A stretch of DNA of 64,000 bases from Copromyces sp. CBS 386.78 (Eukaryota > Ascomycota > Sordariomycetes > Sordariales > Sordariaceae). The notes under the pieces are model-generated. The model worked only from the letters and a program-made list of their open reading frames with translations, was not told the origin of the DNA and did no database searches. Positions within the stretch are counted from its first letter, which is position 1. Every line of letters begins with the position of its first letter. Below, piece after piece: positions 61,758 through 64,000 of this stretch. The DNA lies in contig MU839084.1 of assembly GCA_030685235.1 (NCBI GenBank), forward strand, positions 604,225-668,224, in the 5' to 3' direction. A program made the translations under genes and the position numbers.

Positions 61758-62300
61758 AAATTTATTAAAAACTTTTATACCTTCGCTTTTATTTTAATAA
61801 ATAATAAAAAGCTCCTATCCTATAATAATATAATATTTTTTGATAAAATATAGGAATATTAAATCGTTATCGGATTGATAATATATTCTATAATAATTAC
61901 CTGCCTAGATATTGCTTTTATAATTAGCCGTTGAATTTATTATAATTATAATCCTAATCTTTAATATTATAAAGCTATTAATAAAGTATTGTACTACTTT
62001 TAATTCTACTTAGATTTCTCCTTCTACTTCGGATCGTCGTTAAAATTCGAAATAGTTTTAAATATATTATACGCCGATAATATATTAAATCGAAAGAGCT
62101 TATATAGTTTTACAATTAAGTTATTTAGTAGTCTTATTTATTAGGGTACTATTAAATAGAAAACAATATTAACTTTAATAACTGAAATAGAATTATTATC
62201 GATTTGTAAAATAATAAAGGAAATTATTACTATTATATAATTATATAAGGAGATTAAAATTTCCTTTAATTAAAGAATACCCGTAATTACCTATAATAAT

Positions 62301-62993
62301 AAGAAAGTCTTTTCGGACAGTCAAGAAAGTCTTCCTATATAGTAGCTCCACCCTTCCCGCGCGCTAAGACACGCTAATACATACCAAATTTTTTGAACCA
62401 ATCAAATCGCTCGCATCCAAATCGCGGTCCACACTCTACTTCGCAATTGTATTCTTTTCATAGATTTTACAACCTAGATGTGCACCCAGATGTGCATCCA
62501 AATGTGCACCCAAATGTGTACTTAAATATATACTTAGATTGGCCACTTTATAGGGCACTTAGCGGTACGGTCGCACACGGTAGCACATCGTTTAATTAAA
62601 TCGCTTAATTGAATCTCTTAATTAAATCGCTCTATTAAATCGTTTAGTTAACTATTAGCGATTGTTAGCGATTGTTAACGACTGTTAACCAAATAATAGG
62701 GCGTTGTTTACTTGGCGATATTTTGTGATGCGTGCGATAGTAGTTTGATTAACTGACAATGGATTTAGTTACTAGGCTGGTAGAGGCTAGAATGTGTAAT
62801 AGGTTAAAATTTGGGGGCTTGGCGGGCGCGGTACGGTTTGCTGACGCTAAGAATAGGAGCGTGGAGACTCAGAATGGATGCGAGCGATTTAATTGGTTCA
62901 AAAATTTTAGTGTACATTAGCGTATCTTGGCGCGCGGGAAGGGTGGGGCTACTATATAGGAAGACTTTCTTGACTGTCCGAAAAGACTTTCTC
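62301..62993 (+). mobile_element. hAT-like MITE, copy B, 693 bp
   Basis: The same family as copy A but in the opposite orientation: its right part is the reverse complement of A's left part, including the block GGGGGCTTGGCGGGCGCGG and the CTAAGAATAGGAGCG segment. Ends AAGAAAGTC and, on the other strand, GAGAAAGTC. ATAATAAT flanks both ends exactly (62293-62300 and 62994-63001), a different 8-bp target duplication from copy A, so the two insertions are independent. The interior carries the same tandem units as copy A. No coding frame. Confidence 0.87.
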
Positions 62994-63330
62994 ATAATAA
63001 TACTTAAACAATTCGTATCCTAACTGTTAAAACAATACGATTAATAACTAAATTAAAGTATATCGATATCTATTATTATTAATTACTATAGGAAATTATA
63101 GAAAGTAGGATTATAGTCGAATATTTAGAAATAAAGAAGATATTAGTAAATAGTTTAATAAAGGTATTAAAATAATTAGATAGTGAGAAATTTCGGGAAT
63201 TAATAGGGATAGCGAACATACTAGTTTAAAAGGAAATAAAAATAAGGAAGGAAGTTCCCAATGACGTTTTAGAGGATATTTACAGTTTAGTTAGGGAGAT
63301 TAACATACTAGAAGAAAGAAAATTAAAATA

Positions 63331-63393
63331 GTGTTTCCTTGGGCGGAGCCGGATTATACCCACGAAAGACAGTGAAACACCATTTTGCCCAAG
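63331..63393 (+). other. Short GC-normal island with interlocked inverted repeats
   Basis: GTGTTTC (63331-63337) pairs with GAAACAC (63374-63380), and CTTGGGC (63338-63344) pairs with GCCCAAG (63387-63393); the second stem extends to 10 bp with G-U pairs. The order of the arms is that of an H-type pseudoknot. The island separates the AT-rich block from the T-rich tract. It may be the terminus of another element. Confidence 0.45.
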
Positions 63394-63399
63394 CTTAGA

Positions 63400-64000
63400 G
63401 ATTTTATATTTATTTTTATATTATTTTATTTTTATTTTTGTTTAAATTTATTTTTTTTATATCCTTATTTTATTTTATTTTTATATCTATTTATTTTCTT
63501 TGTATCTTTATTTTATTTTATTTTTATTTGTATTTTACTTTGTTATATGTTTAAAAATTTTTTTTTTTTCTTTATTTCTTTATTTTTTTTTCTTCTTATT
63601 TTTACTTTCATCTTCATTTTTAATTTTTAATTTTTTTCTACTTTTATTTTTTCTTTTCTTCTTCTTTCGTTTTCTTTTTCTTTTTCTTTTTCTTTTTCGT
63701 TTTCTTTTTCTTTTTCTTTTTCTCCTTCTCTTTTCTTTTCTTTTATTTTTCTTTTATTTTTCTTTTATTTATCTTTTATCTTTTCCTTTCTCTTTTTCTT
63801 TTTCTTTTTCTTTTTCTTTTTCTTTTTCTTTTTGTTTATCTTTTTGTTTATCTTTTTATTTTTATTTTTCTTTACTTTTTTCTTTACCTGTTTCTTTTTC
63901 TTTTTTCTTTTATTTTTATTTTTATTTTTATTTTTATTTTTATTTTTATTTTTATTTTTATTTTTATTTTTATTTTTATTTTTATTTTTATTTTTATTTT
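63400..64000. repeat. T-rich low-complexity tract of TTTTTA/TTTTTC hexamer-like units
   Basis: About 600 bp, overwhelmingly T on the plus strand with almost no G. Units of TTTTTC dominate around 63660-63840 and TTTTTA from about 63910 to the window edge, the latter in a near-perfect 6-bp array. The open frame across its first part encodes only Phe/Leu/Ile-rich low-complexity sequence and is not a gene. Confidence 0.85.

Larger units (their letters stand above)
60181..64000. repeat. AT-rich, RIP-like transposon graveyard, running off the right edge
   Basis: Composition changes sharply after about 60190: long AT-rich stretches with many TAG/TAA triplets in all frames. A miniature LTR element and two MITE copies are embedded in it. 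What lies between them (60241-60482, 60982-61000, 61766-62292, 63002-63330) is AT-rich and has no readable gene; it is probably an older mutated element. Repeat copies inside the block differ mainly by transitions. I infer RIP and, probably, constitutive heterochromatin. Confidence 0.85.

Noticed and set aside
63331..63393. Hammerhead or HDV-like ribozyme
   Set aside because: A GAAA is present but no CTGANGA core or nested double pseudoknot can be found.
63385..63630. 81-codon Phe/Leu/Ile-rich open frame
   Set aside because: Purely the translation of T-rich low-complexity DNA.
60181..64000. CRISPR-like or centromeric satellite array
   Set aside because: The repeats are explained by LTRs, terminal inverted repeats and microsatellite units; there is no regular spacer pattern, and the organism is a eukaryote.

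Overview
The window reads as nuclear DNA of a filamentous ascomycete, most likely Sordariaceae (Neurospora/Sordaria type). Seen directly: short introns with GTAAGT-like donors, CTAAC-type branch points and CAG/TAG acceptors; one isolated tRNA gene; an abrupt change near 60.2 kb from normal base composition to AT-rich DNA whose repeat copies differ almost only by transitions, as repeat-induced point mutation (RIP) leaves them. Gene content agrees. SLA2 conventionally flanks the mating-type locus in Pezizomycotina, and the REV3 orthologue of Neurospora (upr-1) is, as I remember, linked to mat on linkage group I. The species cannot be fixed from the sequence alone.

Layout. 1-42.7 kb is ordinary gene-bearing DNA with eleven supported protein genes and one tRNA: SLA2 (3' end off the left edge, minus), ATG3 (plus), tRNA-Lys(CTT) (plus), CWC24 (minus), a 2001-residue apsA/Num1-type nuclear-migration protein (minus), REV3/upr-1 (minus), SLU7 (plus), rps9 (minus) and rpl21 (plus) sharing a 313-bp divergent promoter, an Nvj2/TEX2-type SMP lipid-transfer protein (plus), a secreted cysteine-rich protein with a duplicated module (plus), ISN1 IMP 5'-nucleotidase (plus) and a 612-residue coiled-coil protein I do not recognise (minus). 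Most are unrelated housekeeping genes; CWC24 and SLU7 both serve the spliceosome, the two ribosomal protein genes form a divergent pair, and SLA2 and apsA both work at the cell cortex.

42.7-60.2 kb has normal composition and no protein gene I can support. It holds a 427-bp near-perfect palindromic element (44883-45309) with 179-bp arms and an apparent 5-bp target duplication, a degenerate AT-rich tandem repeat beside it, and small microsatellites.

60.2-64 kb is an AT-rich transposon graveyard. In it I can delimit a complete miniature LTR element (two 119-bp LTRs, 489 bp in all, 5-bp target duplication) and two inverted copies of one hAT-like MITE family (749 and 693 bp, each with its own perfect 8-bp target duplication). 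The window ends in about 600 bp of T-rich hexamer-like low-complexity DNA. I found no clearly new multi-gene system; the best candidates for undescribed biology are these three small non-autonomous element families and two 31-nt perfect hairpins that share a core sequence.
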